Made by a program: the position numbers and the translations under genes. From the NCBI GenBank assembly GCA_002255955.1, contig NKIM01000010.1:62001-126000 (forward strand): a DNA stretch of 64,000 nt. Reading direction: 5' to 3'. The stretch is from Burkholderiales bacterium PBB2. Lineage in GTDB: Bacteria > Pseudomonadota > Gammaproteobacteria > Burkholderiales > Burkholderiaceae_C. Positions 8,456 through 16,978 of this stretch are shown in pieces. A model generated the notes under the pieces. The model saw only the letters and a program-made list of their open reading frames with translations, searched no databases and was not told the origin of the DNA. The first letter of the stretch is position 1. The number at the start of each line of letters is the position of its first letter.

Positions 8456-9471
8456 TGCCCCTTGCCGGCGCGGTAGGCCTTGAGGTGCTGAAAGACCTCG
8501 TCAAAGGTCTCGGCGGGCACCATGCTGCCGCGAATGCGTGGGTAGAGGCGCTCGGCCAGCTCGCTCCACTCGCGCATCTGCTCGGGCGTGGGCTTGTTGA
8601 CTTTGAGGCCGCGCTTCTTCATGGCCTCGACCGCTTCGTCCACCTCGCGGCGCGCTTGCTGGCGCATGGCCAGACCGGCCTTTTCACCGCCGACCTTGAG
8701 CGCCCGCTGGGCCGCCGGGCTCATGGCGTCCCAGGCTTTCTTGGTGACCACCAAGGCGCCGACGATGGGCGCCCAATTGATGTCCAGCATGTTCGAAGCC
8801 GTGTTGTAGATCTGGCTGGCCAACGCGAAATACGGCGTGGCGGGCACCACATTGATCATGCCGGTCTGCATGGCCGGCAGGATGTCGGCGGTCTCCAGCG
8901 GCACCGGCGTGTAGCCCAGGTTCTTCATGATGGCCTGCTGCTCGGGCTCCGAACCCCAGGCAAAGAACTTCATGCGTTTGAAGTCTTCGGGCCGCTGGGC
9001 CGGCTCCTTGGAGAAGAATCGCACCCAGCCTGCATCGCCCCAGGCCACCACCACAAAGCCCCGCTCCAGAAAACGCTGCTCCATGGCCGGGCGCATCTTT
9101 TCGCGCACATGGTCAACCTCTTCCCAGCCACGAAACAGCAAAGGCAGGTTCTGCAAAGCGGCCACGGTAGGCTCGATCTCGCGCAAGCCCACCACCGACA
9201 TCAGCGCGCCTTGCAGCTGACCGATGCGCATGCGGCGCGCCAGCTCGGCCTCGCCGCCCTGGCTGCCATCGGTGAAGACCGTGAACCGGGCTTGGCTGCC
9301 CTGCGCGGCACGCCAGCCCTCGCCCATCTCCATCAGCTGCTGGTGGTACTGCGAGTTCTTGGGCACCAGGCTGCCGATGCGCAGCTGCACCGGTGCTTGC
9401 GCCCAGCTCGCGCTGGCGGTGCACAGGGCCAGGAGGCAGGCGGCGGCATGGCGACGGTGGATTCGGGTCAT
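8452..9471 (-). CDS. dctP: TRAP transporter periplasmic substrate-binding protein (DctP type)
   Basis: Periplasmic solute receptor of 339 residues feeding the fused QM permease encoded immediately downstream. The first 25 residues are a signal peptide (L-L-A-L-C-T-A-S-A-S-W-A-Q-A). The mature part shows the DctP fold pattern, including the R-M-R-I-G-Q-L-Q-G-A block, a W-G-D-A-G-W block and the F-F-S-K-E-P hinge. The ligand cannot be deduced; in these TatT-associated TRAP systems it is usually unassigned. It lies 57 bases after the TatT gene, in one operon. Confidence 0.88.
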   Translation of the reverse strand: MTRIHRRHAAACLLALCTASASWAQAPVQLRIGSLVPKNSQYHQQLMEMGEGWRAAQGSQARFTVFTDGSQGGEAELARRMRIGQLQGALMSVVGLREIEPTVAALQNLPLLFRGWEEVDHVREKMRPAMEQRFLERGFVVVAWGDAGWVRFFSKEPAQRPEDFKRMKFFAWGSEPEQQAIMKNLGYTPVPLETADILPAMQTGMINVVPATPYFALASQIYNTASNMLDINWAPIVGALVVTKKAWDAMSPAAQRALKVGGEKAGLAMRQQARREVDEAVEAMKKRGLKVNKPTPEQMREWSELAERLYPRIRGSMVPAETFDEVFQHLKAYRAGKGQ

Positions 9472-9528
9472 GGTGTTGTCGAAGTTAGGTGTTTGCAGCG
9501 CAAGCTGCGGTGGCGGGCCGCCCCAGCC

Positions 9529-10392
9529 TCAGAACAAATCGTCGGCACTGTCGAGCAGCCACTGCGCGCGCTGGCGCATCAGCTGGTTGCCCAGGCTGTT
9601 GCCGGGAACGGCCAGGGCCTGGCGCAACAAGGCCTCGAAGGCCGCACGGTCGCCTGCGGGCTGGGCCAGCGACTCGGCCTGGCCGACATACACGCCGGCA
9701 TTGCGGCCAGCCGCGGCCGTGAGCGCTTGCGCAAACAAGGCCTCGGCACGACGGCTGCTGCCGCCGGGGCGCGCGGCTTCCAGCGTGCCCAGCAGAGCGG
9801 CAAGTCCGCCCTCGCCATGCAGGGGCTGGGTGGCAAAAGCCAGCTCGGCCAGGCGCTGGGCCTGCGGCAGATCGGCCACGATATCCGGGCTGTGCTTGGA
9901 CAAGGAGATGTAGGCCGCCCAGGAGGCCGCGGCCCAGTAGGCCAGGCCCACCTGCTCGCTCGGCAGCGGCGGCAGCGGCTGTGCCATCTGCAAGGCCTGA
10001 CGCAAGCCGCCGCCATGCCGGGCTTCCAAGGCCGCCATGGCATGGCGATGGGCGCGCAAGTACAAACGCGCGGCGCGCTGGCGCAGCTGCAGCGCAGCGC
10101 GGGCGTCGCGGCTCTCCAGGCGCTCGGCCTCGAAGGCCACGAAGGCATAGGCGTACTGGGTGAAACCGCCGGCCACCGATTCGGCCAGGGCCAGATGGTC
10201 CGGCGTCTGGCGCAGCAGAGATTCCGAGAGCTTCAGGTAAAAGGCGGCGGATTCACGCGCCAGCCCCAGATCTTCCTCTTCCGCCTGGCCCTGGCTGGCC
10301 AGCTCGTCCGCCACGCTGCGCACCAGCATCAGGCGTGGCGAACAGGCGCTGAGCAAGCTGGCCAGCAACAACAAGGCAATCAATCTGGCCAT
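9529..10392 (-). CDS. TRAP transporter TatT-like lipoprotein (TPR-type helical repeats)
   Basis: Lipoprotein of 287 residues. The first 18 residues end in the lipobox L-L-S-A-C, so Cys18 should be lipidated. The ATG at 10392 was chosen because it puts this signal at the very N-terminus; the longer in-frame version has 27 improbable leading residues. The rest is almost entirely alpha-helical and alanine-rich, as expected of the TPR-like TatT component described from Treponema, which binds the TRAP receptor. It is the first gene of the operon tatT-dctP-dctQM, which supports the assignment. I infer that it works with the DctP protein in the periplasm. Confidence 0.8.
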   Translation of the reverse strand: MARLIALLLLASLLSACSPRLMLVRSVADELASQGQAEEEDLGLARESAAFYLKLSESLLRQTPDHLALAESVAGGFTQYAYAFVAFEAERLESRDARAALQLRQRAARLYLRAHRHAMAALEARHGGGLRQALQMAQPLPPLPSEQVGLAYWAAASWAAYISLSKHSPDIVADLPQAQRLAELAFATQPLHGEGGLAALLGTLEAARPGGSSRRAEALFAQALTAAAGRNAGVYVGQAESLAQPAGDRAAFEALLRQALAVPGNSLGNQLMRQRAQWLLDSADDLF

Positions 10393-10516
10393 CTGGGCTT
10401 GGGGCGGTGTGGTCAAGTGACCGATGGCCGGCGAGTCTAGGCTGGCATGATGAAACCGGCGTGACGCCGTCAAGACAGGAGCAGGTCAGTTCACAGTCCG
10501 AGCATGAAGGCATGGC

Positions 10517-11224
10517 ATGGCCGTCACACGGGCAGCCCAAACTACGGGACCCATGACAACTGACCCTTCATCTTCTAACCCCCATGAGGCTTCGCCGCCC
10601 GGGGCCTTTCAGCCACCTCACCAGCGCTTGCGGGAAGCCGCAGCACGCTTGAACGCTGAAGCGGTGAGCCTGGCTGAGCTCGCGACGTTGCAAGGCTCTG
10701 CTGGATTGGGCTCGCTGCTGCTGGTGCTGGCCGCACCTTGTGTCTTGCCCGTGCCCGGCGTGGGCAACGTCATGGGCTTGGCGCTGATGATGCTGGCCGT
10801 GCCGATCTGGCGCGGCGACCCAGTCGGCGCCCTGCCCGCGCGCGTGGCGGCTTTTCAGATGCCGGCTCGCTGGGCACGCCGCGCATTGCTGATGATGGCT
10901 TGGCTCTATGAGCGAGCGGCCCACTTTGCGCGAGGGCAGCACGGGCTCGGTTCGCTCACACAGGCCGGGCCGCGCCCTTGGATGGCCGCACTCGTGGCCT
11001 TGATGGGCGCCTTGATTTTCTTGCCCCTGCCGCTGGGCAATGTGCTGCCAGCCTTGTGCATGGCAATGCTGGGCCTGGGGCTGGCCTTGCGAGATGGCTT
11101 GCTCTTGCTTTACGCATGGGCTGCCGGCCTGCTGGCCTGCATTTACAGCACGGCCTTGGGCCTGGCCGCCTGGCACTGGGGCTTGGCCCCCGTGTGGCGC
11201 TACCTTGGGGCTGACGCGGGCTGA
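10517..11224 (+). CDS. ExoD family membrane protein
   Basis: Protein of 235 residues of the ExoD family, named after a rhizobial gene needed for exopolysaccharide production and alkali tolerance. Family features are the cytosolic N-terminal third, a G-L-G-S-L-L-L-V-L-A-A-P-C-V-L-P-V-P-G-V-G first membrane segment, and several later hydrophobic segments (near 160-180, 180-200 and 205-220). The start at 10517 has GAAGG in front of it; an internal ATG at 10553 is a possible alternative. It is divergent from the TRAP operon and convergent with ahpF. Biochemical function is unknown. Confidence 0.8.
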   Translation: MAVTRAAQTTGPMTTDPSSSNPHEASPPGAFQPPHQRLREAAARLNAEAVSLAELATLQGSAGLGSLLLVLAAPCVLPVPGVGNVMGLALMMLAVPIWRGDPVGALPARVAAFQMPARWARRALLMMAWLYERAAHFARGQHGLGSLTQAGPRPWMAALVALMGALIFLPLPLGNVLPALCMAMLGLGLALRDGLLLLYAWAAGLLACIYSTALGLAAWHWGLAPVWRYLGADAG

Positions 11225-11267
11225 TGCCCGTCTCACCAGTCCCAAGCGCCAGCCAGGCGCCTCGGGT

Positions 11268-12830
11268 TCACAGGACCGGCTGACGCATCAGGTAGTCAAA
11301 CGCGCCGAGCGCCGCCTTGGCGCCGTCGCCTGTGGCAATGATGATTTGCTTGAAGGGCACGGTGGTCACGTCGCCGGCGGCAAACACGCCGGGCAGCGAG
11401 GTCTGGCCCTTGGCATCGACGATGATCTCGCCGTGCTTGCTCAGCTCGACCACGCCCTTGAGCCACTCGGTGTTGGGCACCAAGCCGATCTGCACGAACA
11501 CGCCTTCCAGCTCGATGCGGCGCGCCTCACCGCTGTTGCGGTCGATGTAGTTGAGGCCGTTGAGCTTGCCGCCCTCGCCGGTGAACTCGGTGGTTTGGGC
11601 CGAGGTGTGGATGGTGACGTTGGGCAGGCTCTTGAGCTTGTTGACCAGCACCGCATCGGCACGCAAGGCTTCGCCGAACTCGATCAGGGTGACATGGGCG
11701 ACGATGCCGGCCAGGTCGATGGCCGCTTCCACGCCGGAGTTGCCGCCGCCGATCACCGCCACGCGCTTACCCTTGAACAAGGGGCCGTCGCAATGCGGGC
11801 AGTAGGCCACGCCCTTGTTCTTGTACTCCTGCTCGCCGGGCACATTGACATTGCGCCAGCGTGCGCCGGTGGACAGGATGACCGAGCGCGACTTGAGCGT
11901 GCCGCCATTGGCCAGCTGCACCTCGATCATGCCGCCGGGCTCGGCCGCCGGAATCAGCTTCTCGGCGCGCTGCAGATTCATGATGTCCACGTCGTAGGCC
12001 TTGACATGGCCTTCCAGCGCAGCAGCGAACTTGGGGCCGTCGGTTTCGAGCACGGACACATAATTCTCGATCGCCAGGGTGTCGTTCACCTGACCGCCAA
12101 AACGCTCGGCCGCCACACCGGTGCGGATGCCCTTGCGGGCGGCGTACACGGCCGCAGCCGCGCCGGCCGGGCCACCGCCGACGATCAGCATGTCGTAGGG
12201 CGCCTTCTCGCTGAGCTTGGCAGCATCGCGGGCGGCGGCGCCGGTGTCCAGCTTGGCCACGATCTCTTCCACCGTCATGCGGCCCGAGCCGAAGAACTGG
12301 CCGTTCAAGTAGATGCTGGGCACGGCCATGATCTCGCGGGCATTGACCTCGTCCTGGAACAGGCCGCCGTCGATGACCACGGTCTTGACGCGCGGGTTCT
12401 GCACCGCCATCAGGCTCAGGGCTTGGACCACATCGGGGCAGTTGTGGCAGCTCAGGGACATATAGACCTCGAAGCTGAAGTCGCCGTCCAGGCCGCGGAT
12501 CTGCTCGATCACCTCGGGTTCGACCTTGGGCGGGTGGCCACCCACCCACAGCAGGGCCAGCACCAGGGAGGTGAACTCATGGCCGAGCGGAATGGCGGCG
12601 AAGCTGAGCTTCATGTCCGAACCCATGCGGTTCAGGCTGAAAGACGGGCGGCGTTCGGCCTGGCCGTCAGTCTTGAGCGTGATCTTGTCCGACATCGCCG
12701 CGATGTCTTGCAGCAGGCCGAGCAACTCGCTCGAGGCCTCGCGCTCATCCAGGCTGGCGATGATTTCGAAAGGTTGGGTGACGCGCTCGAGGTAGGCCTT
12801 GAGCTGGGTCTTCAGTTGTGCGTCCAACAT
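11268..12830 (-). CDS. ahpF: Alkyl hydroperoxide reductase subunit F
   Basis: NADH-dependent flavoprotein of 520 residues that re-reduces the peroxiredoxin AhpC. In order it has an N-terminal tandem thioredoxin-like domain with the redox pair C-H-N-C, the FAD-binding G-G-G-P-A-G motif, the thioredoxin-reductase active pair C-P-H-C-D, the NADH-binding G-G-G-N-S-G motif, and the C-terminal [11 protein letters not shown] contact. Length equals that of E. coli AhpF. The ATG at 12830 is preceded by GGAGAAGC; in-frame codons upstream are noncoding. It lies 187 bases after ahpC on the same strand, and the two are probably cotranscribed. Confidence 0.95.
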   Translation of the reverse strand: MLDAQLKTQLKAYLERVTQPFEIIASLDEREASSELLGLLQDIAAMSDKITLKTDGQAERRPSFSLNRMGSDMKLSFAAIPLGHEFTSLVLALLWVGGHPPKVEPEVIEQIRGLDGDFSFEVYMSLSCHNCPDVVQALSLMAVQNPRVKTVVIDGGLFQDEVNAREIMAVPSIYLNGQFFGSGRMTVEEIVAKLDTGAAARDAAKLSEKAPYDMLIVGGGPAGAAAAVYAARKGIRTGVAAERFGGQVNDTLAIENYVSVLETDGPKFAAALEGHVKAYDVDIMNLQRAEKLIPAAEPGGMIEVQLANGGTLKSRSVILSTGARWRNVNVPGEQEYKNKGVAYCPHCDGPLFKGKRVAVIGGGNSGVEAAIDLAGIVAHVTLIEFGEALRADAVLVNKLKSLPNVTIHTSAQTTEFTGEGGKLNGLNYIDRNSGEARRIELEGVFVQIGLVPNTEWLKGVVELSKHGEIIVDAKGQTSLPGVFAAGDVTTVPFKQIIIATGDGAKAALGAFDYLMRQPVL

Positions 12831-13017
12831 GATGCTTCTCCGTTTTCGGGGTGTACAGGCGTGGCGCTGCGAAGCCACTCTGAAAACGCCCTGAGGTTCA
12901 GCCGGAGAGGCCGGGGCGCTTTCAGCGGAGCTTGAACAACAGATCTCGCTGAAGGGGAATCGCAAGCCCTCCCGGGCCTGCGAATTCAATCGTCATTCGA
13001 TCCAGTCTGAAGCAGAC

Positions 13018-13581
13018 TTAGATCTTGCCGACCAGGTCCAGCGAAGGAGCGATGGTCTTGGCGCCTTCCTTCCACTTGGCCGGGCACACTTGGCCGGGGT
13101 TGGCGGCGGTGTACTGGGCGGCCTTCAGCTTGCGCAGGGTTTCCGACACGTCGCGGGCGATTTCGTTGGAGTGCACTTCGGCGGTCTTGATGATGCCGTC
13201 CGGGTTGATCACGAAGGTGCCGCGCAGCGACAGGCCTTCTTCTTCGATGTGCACGCCGAAAGCGCGGGTCAGCTTGTGGGTCGGGTCGCCGACCAGGGGG
13301 AACTTGGCCTTGCCCACGGCCGGCGAGGTTTCGTGCCAAACCTTGTGCGAGAAGTGGGTGTCGGTGGTGACGATGTAGACCTCGGCACCAGCCTTTTGGA
13401 ACTCAGCGTAGCTGTCGGCCGCGTCTTCGACTTCGGTCGGGCAGTTGAAGGTGAAAGCCGCCGGCATGAAGATCAGCACGGACCACTTGCCCTTCAGGCT
13501 TTCGTCGCTGACGGTGATGAACTTGCCGTTGTGGAAGGCTTCGGTCTTGAAAGGCTGGACTTGGGTGTTGATCAAGGACAT
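13018..13581 (-). CDS. ahpC: Alkyl hydroperoxide reductase subunit C (2-Cys peroxiredoxin)
   Basis: Typical 2-Cys peroxiredoxin of 187 residues that reduces hydrogen peroxide, organic hydroperoxides and peroxynitrite, paired with AhpF. The peroxidatic cysteine is in F-T-F-N-C-P-T-E near residue 47; the resolving cysteine is in P-G-Q-V-C-P-A-K-W near residue 166. The ATG at 13581 has AAGGAAACGTC before it and matches the standard AhpC N-terminus (M-S-L-I-N-T); the longer frame adds 38 improbable residues. It is first of the two peroxide-defence genes and, by family precedent, is probably regulated by OxyR, although I could not identify a clear OxyR site. Confidence 0.95.
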   Translation of the reverse strand: MSLINTQVQPFKTEAFHNGKFITVSDESLKGKWSVLIFMPAAFTFNCPTEVEDAADSYAEFQKAGAEVYIVTTDTHFSHKVWHETSPAVGKAKFPLVGDPTHKLTRAFGVHIEEEGLSLRGTFVINPDGIIKTAEVHSNEIARDVSETLRKLKAAQYTAANPGQVCPAKWKEGAKTIAPSLDLVGKI

Positions 13582-13682
13582 GACGTTTCCTTTGGGTTGA
13601 TAGAGAAACAAAACAGAACAGAACAGGACAAGCTCAAAAACTTGCGACTGATGAATCATAAAAGCAAGCCCCGGCTTGCAGG

Positions 13683-13696
13683 TTTGATTAATCAAA
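13683..13696. promoter_or_regulatory. 14-base perfect palindrome upstream of ahpC
   Basis: TTTGATTAATCAAA is a perfect palindrome lying about 100 bases upstream of the ahpC start, in an AT-rich stretch between ahpC and lysA. It is the right size for a dimeric repressor or activator site. It does not match the spaced ATAG elements of OxyR, so the bound regulator, if any, is unknown. Confidence 0.35.
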
Positions 13697-13770
13697 TCAC
13701 TGTCATTGCTTGCGCCTATTGAGCCGGACTATCAAGAACCAGATCGAGGCGTCACGTCTTTGTCATCGGC

Positions 13771-15024
13771 TCACAGACCCGCTTCCAGCGCCAGCAGTTC
13801 CTCCACCGTCTGCCGGCGGCGGATCAGGCGCTGCTGATCGCCATCCACCAGCACCTCGGCCGCCAGCGGCCGGCTGTTGTAATTGCTGGACATGGAGGCG
13901 CCGTAGGCCCCGGTGTCGTGAATCACCAGCAGATCACCGACCTGGGCGGCCGGCAGCAGGCGCGGCTCGACCACGCCACCGTCCACTTGAGTGAACACAT
14001 CGCCCGATTCGCACAGCGGGCCGGCCACCACCGTGGGCCGCTCGGCGCGGGCCGCTTGGCCGTCGGCCGGCAACAGGCTCATAGCATGAAAAGCACCGTA
14101 CATGGCCGGGCGCATCAGCTCGTTGAAGCCGGCGTCGACCAGCACGAAATGGTTGCGGCCCACGTCTTTGCTGGCGCGCACCTCGGCCAGCAGCACGCCG
14201 CTCTCGGCCACCAGGTAGCGGCCCGGCTCGATCTCCAGCTGCAAGGCGTGGCCCAGCAGGGTTTGCGCCTGCTGGCGCGCCTGGTCCCAGAGGCCGAAGT
14301 AATGCGCCGTGTCGATGACCGGCTCCCCGGCTCGGTAGGGAATGGACAGGCCGCCACCGGCCGAGATCGCCTGCAAGTCCATGCCGGCCGCCTGCACCTG
14401 GCGCACCAGGTCCACCATGGCGCCGCAGACCTCGGACAGGTGGCGGTAGTCCACGCCCGAGCCGATGTGCATGTGCAGGCCGATCAGGCGCAGGCCGTGC
14501 GCCTGCACCGCCGCCAAGGCGGCCGGCAGGTCGGCATGCCAGATGCCGTGCTTGCTGTGCTCGCCACCGGTGTTGGTCTTGTTGCTGTGGCCGTGCCCGA
14601 AGCCAGGGTTGATGCGCAGCCAGACGCCATGGCCGGGCGAGGCTGCGCCCAGCTGGTGAAGCATGTCGATGGAGCCGGCGTTGACCGGCACCTGATGCTC
14701 GGTCACGGTCGCCAGGGTCTCGCGGTCCAACAGATCGGCCGTGAAGACGATGTCCGAGTGCACCGAGCCATCGGCGCGGTAGCCGGCCGCCAAGGCACGC
14801 AGCACCTCGCCGCGCGAGACGGCATCGACCTTGACGCCCTGCTCGCGCATCAGCCGCAGGATGTGGGTGTTGGAGCAGGCTTTTTGCGCAAAGCGGATGG
14901 CATCAAAGGCCCGCAGCGCAGCGATGCGCTCACGGATGGTGCCTGCGTCGTAGACCCACAAGGGCGTGCCGAAGGTCTGAGCCAGGGCTTGCAGGCGGGT
15001 GGGGGTCAGGGTGGCAGCAGGCAT
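13771..15024 (-). CDS. lysA: Diaminopimelate decarboxylase
   Basis: PLP enzyme of 417 residues that converts meso-diaminopimelate to L-lysine, the last step of lysine biosynthesis. The PLP lysine is in F-A-Q-K-A-C near residue 49. The glycine-rich S-A-G-G-G-L-S loop, the C-E-S-G-D-V-F substrate/dimer motif and the D-T-G-A-Y block follow in family order. It is transcribed away from a LysR-type gene, exactly the lysA/lysR arrangement of E. coli, in which LysR activates lysA. It runs in the same direction as ahpC with a 189-base gap. Confidence 0.93.
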   Translation of the reverse strand: MPAATLTPTRLQALAQTFGTPLWVYDAGTIRERIAALRAFDAIRFAQKACSNTHILRLMREQGVKVDAVSRGEVLRALAAGYRADGSVHSDIVFTADLLDRETLATVTEHQVPVNAGSIDMLHQLGAASPGHGVWLRINPGFGHGHSNKTNTGGEHSKHGIWHADLPAALAAVQAHGLRLIGLHMHIGSGVDYRHLSEVCGAMVDLVRQVQAAGMDLQAISAGGGLSIPYRAGEPVIDTAHYFGLWDQARQQAQTLLGHALQLEIEPGRYLVAESGVLLAEVRASKDVGRNHFVLVDAGFNELMRPAMYGAFHAMSLLPADGQAARAERPTVVAGPLCESGDVFTQVDGGVVEPRLLPAAQVGDLLVIHDTGAYGASMSSNYNSRPLAAEVLVDGDQQRLIRRRQTVEELLALEAGL

Positions 15025-15081
15025 GGGCGGGCTCTATCGGACGGGGTTTGGGGAATGGCTGAAGCATGCCTGCCCTGCGTC

Positions 15082-15119
15082 ATTCATTCAAATATTCATT
15101 TATAAACGCTCCATTCATT
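15082..15119. promoter_or_regulatory. Candidate LysR operator: three ATTCATT repeats
   Basis: In the 112-base AT-rich gap between lysA and lysR the heptamer ATTCATT occurs three times (15082-15088, 15094-15100, 15113-15119), in direct orientation with start-to-start spacings of 12 and 19 bases. LysR-family regulators bind the region between divergent promoters, so this is a natural operator candidate. The assignment is from position and repetition only. Confidence 0.4.
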
Positions 15120-15136
15120 TTGGATATGCTTATCTC

Positions 15137-16063
15137 GTGAACCCGGACATCAGCCTGCGCCATATCGAAGTCTTCCGCGCCGTCATGACGGCCGGTAGCG
15201 TCACCGAAGCCGCCCAGCTGCTGCGCAGCTCACAGCCGACACTGAGCCGGGAGCTGGCGCGGCTGGAGCAGTTGCTGGGCTATGCGCTGTTCGAGCGCCA
15301 ACGCGGGCGCTTGCGGGCCACGGCGCGGGGCCTGGCCTTGTTCGACGAGGTGCAGCGCAGCTACCAGGGCCTGGACCGCATCCGCAGCCGCGCCGCGCAG
15401 CTGGGTCGGGACGAACAGGTGCAGTTGGCCGTGCTCTGCCTGCCTGCGCTCAGCCATGCCCTGCTGCCCACCGCCTGCGCTGACTTTCTGGTAGCCCACC
15501 CGGCGGCGCAGCTGTCCATCACGCCGCAGGAATCACCGCTGCTGGAGGAATGGATGGCCGCCCAGCGCTTCGATCTGGGCCTGAGCGAGCAGCAGACGCA
15601 CAGCGCCGAGGGCACACAGCGGGTGCCGGTGCTGACCCTGGATGAGGTCTGTGTGCTGCCGGCGGGCCACCCGCTGTTGGAGCGACGGGTCTTGCAGCCG
15701 GCCGACTTCGAAGGCCAGGACTTCATCAGCCTTTCGGCCGAGGACCCTTACCGCCTGCAGCTGGATACCTTGTTCGCCGAGGCCGGCGTGCAACGCCGCT
15801 TGCGCGTGGAAACCCACAGCGCTGTGGCCGTGTGCGCGATGGTCCAGCAAGGCCTGGGCCTGGCCATCGTCAATCCCTTGACAGCGCTGGCCCTGGCCGG
15901 CCCGGGCCTACAGCTGAGACGCTTCAGCGTATCCGTGCCTTTTCAGGTCTCGGCCCTGCTGCCGATGTACCGGCCGGCGCAGCCGCTGGCACAAAGCTTT
16001 CTGCAGGCCCTGCAGGCTCAGGCTGAGCGCATGAGCCGCGCCTTGGAGCAAGCGCTCCGCTAA
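15137..16063 (+). CDS. lysR: LysR-type transcriptional regulator, probably the lysA activator
   Basis: Regulator of 308 residues. Residues 5-65 form the winged helix-turn-helix of LysR proteins (L-R-H-I-E-V-F-R-A-V then A-A-Q-L-L-R-S-S-Q-P-T-L-S-R-E-L-A-R-L-E); the rest is the periplasmic-binding-protein-like effector domain. I chose the GTG at 15137 because the helix-turn-helix then begins about seven residues in, whereas the longer frame prepends 46 residues read from the promoter region. Position, divergent from lysA, argues for the specific LysR that activates lysA in response to diaminopimelate; that specificity is inferred from context. Confidence 0.85.
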   Translation: MNPDISLRHIEVFRAVMTAGSVTEAAQLLRSSQPTLSRELARLEQLLGYALFERQRGRLRATARGLALFDEVQRSYQGLDRIRSRAAQLGRDEQVQLAVLCLPALSHALLPTACADFLVAHPAAQLSITPQESPLLEEWMAAQRFDLGLSEQQTHSAEGTQRVPVLTLDEVCVLPAGHPLLERRVLQPADFEGQDFISLSAEDPYRLQLDTLFAEAGVQRRLRVETHSAVAVCAMVQQGLGLAIVNPLTALALAGPGLQLRRFSVSVPFQVSALLPMYRPAQPLAQSFLQALQAQAERMSRALEQALR

Positions 16064-16068
16064 ATCAC

Positions 16069-16863
16069 TCAGAGCCGCTCGATGCGCGCGTAAGCCGAAT
16101 CGTTGTGGATGGACTCGAAGTTCTCGACGTCCACCGTGTAGCGGCCGATGCGCGGGTCGGCGTTCAGGCGCAAGGCCACATCGCGCACCAGATCCTCGAC
16201 GAATTTGGGGTTCTCGTAAGCATGCTCGGTGATCCACTTCTCGTCGCTGCGCTTGAGCAAGGGCCAGATTTCGCTGGAAGCGCTTTCCTCGGCGAAACGC
16301 ACCAGTTCTTGCCAGCTGACCGGCTGGGCGCCGATTTCGGCACGCACCGTCACCAGCGAGCGCTGGTTGTGGGCGCCGTAGTCAGAGATTTCTTTGGAAC
16401 AGGGGCACAAGCTCTTGACCGGCACGGCCACCTCGGCCCAGACCGTGGTCTGGCCGGCGCGGGTTTCAGAGATCAGGCGGCCTTGGTAGTCCAGCAGGCT
16501 CTCGATGCCCGAGACCGGTGCGCGCTTGCGGATGAAGAAGCTGAAAGCCACTTCGATGCGGCCCTCGACCGCCTCCAGCTTGGCCAGCATCTGGCCATGC
16601 AGCTCACGCAGCGAGGCGGCATCCAGCGGCGCCTGCAAGGCGTCGAGCCAGGCGACGAAGCGGGACATGTGCGTGCCCTTCTTCTCGGCCGGCAGGCTGA
16701 CGTCCAGCGTCCAGGTGCCGACGGTGGGCTGCGCCTGCGTGCCGACCTGAATCTGCAGCGGGTAGCGCACATCCTTGACGCCGACGCGCTGGATGACGAG
16801 GTGGCGCTCATCGCGCTCGCTCTGGGTGTCGGGAATGTGGAGGGCGCTGGTGACTTGGTTCAT
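16069..16863 (-). CDS. folE2: GTP cyclohydrolase FolE2 (type IB)
   Basis: Enzyme of 264 residues catalysing GTP to 7,8-dihydroneopterin triphosphate, the first step of folate and queuosine-precursor synthesis. It belongs to the FolE2 (COG1469) family, which is unrelated in sequence to FolE and can use metals other than zinc. Visible family blocks are [22 protein letters not shown] with the conserved metal-ligand cysteine, and G-A-H-N-Q-R-S. It converges on lysR with a 5-base gap and lies 115 bases after dxs on the same strand. Confidence 0.93.
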   Translation of the reverse strand: MNQVTSALHIPDTQSERDERHLVIQRVGVKDVRYPLQIQVGTQAQPTVGTWTLDVSLPAEKKGTHMSRFVAWLDALQAPLDAASLRELHGQMLAKLEAVEGRIEVAFSFFIRKRAPVSGIESLLDYQGRLISETRAGQTTVWAEVAVPVKSLCPCSKEISDYGAHNQRSLVTVRAEIGAQPVSWQELVRFAEESASSEIWPLLKRSDEKWITEHAYENPKFVEDLVRDVALRLNADPRIGRYTVDVENFESIHNDSAYARIERL

Positions 16864-16978
16864 GCAATCGGGTGCGCGGCCCGTCGATGTGGCCGCAGAA
16901 ATTACGGGATAACCCTGAAGCCCTCAGCTTGCCAGCAAGCCACCAACCTTGCCGCGGCAAGGTCTTGGCGGCCATGCC

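Noticed and set aside
6026-8476. 816-codon plus-strand frame opposite the TRAP permease
   Set aside because: Low-complexity Q/R/H/G-rich antisense translation; the TRAP frame on the other strand is unambiguous.
13582-13770. OxyR-binding site upstream of ahpC
   Set aside because: Two ATAG elements occur on the minus strand but 13 bases apart, not in the 10-11-base phased arrangement of OxyR sites; only the palindrome at 13683-13696 was kept as a low-confidence site.
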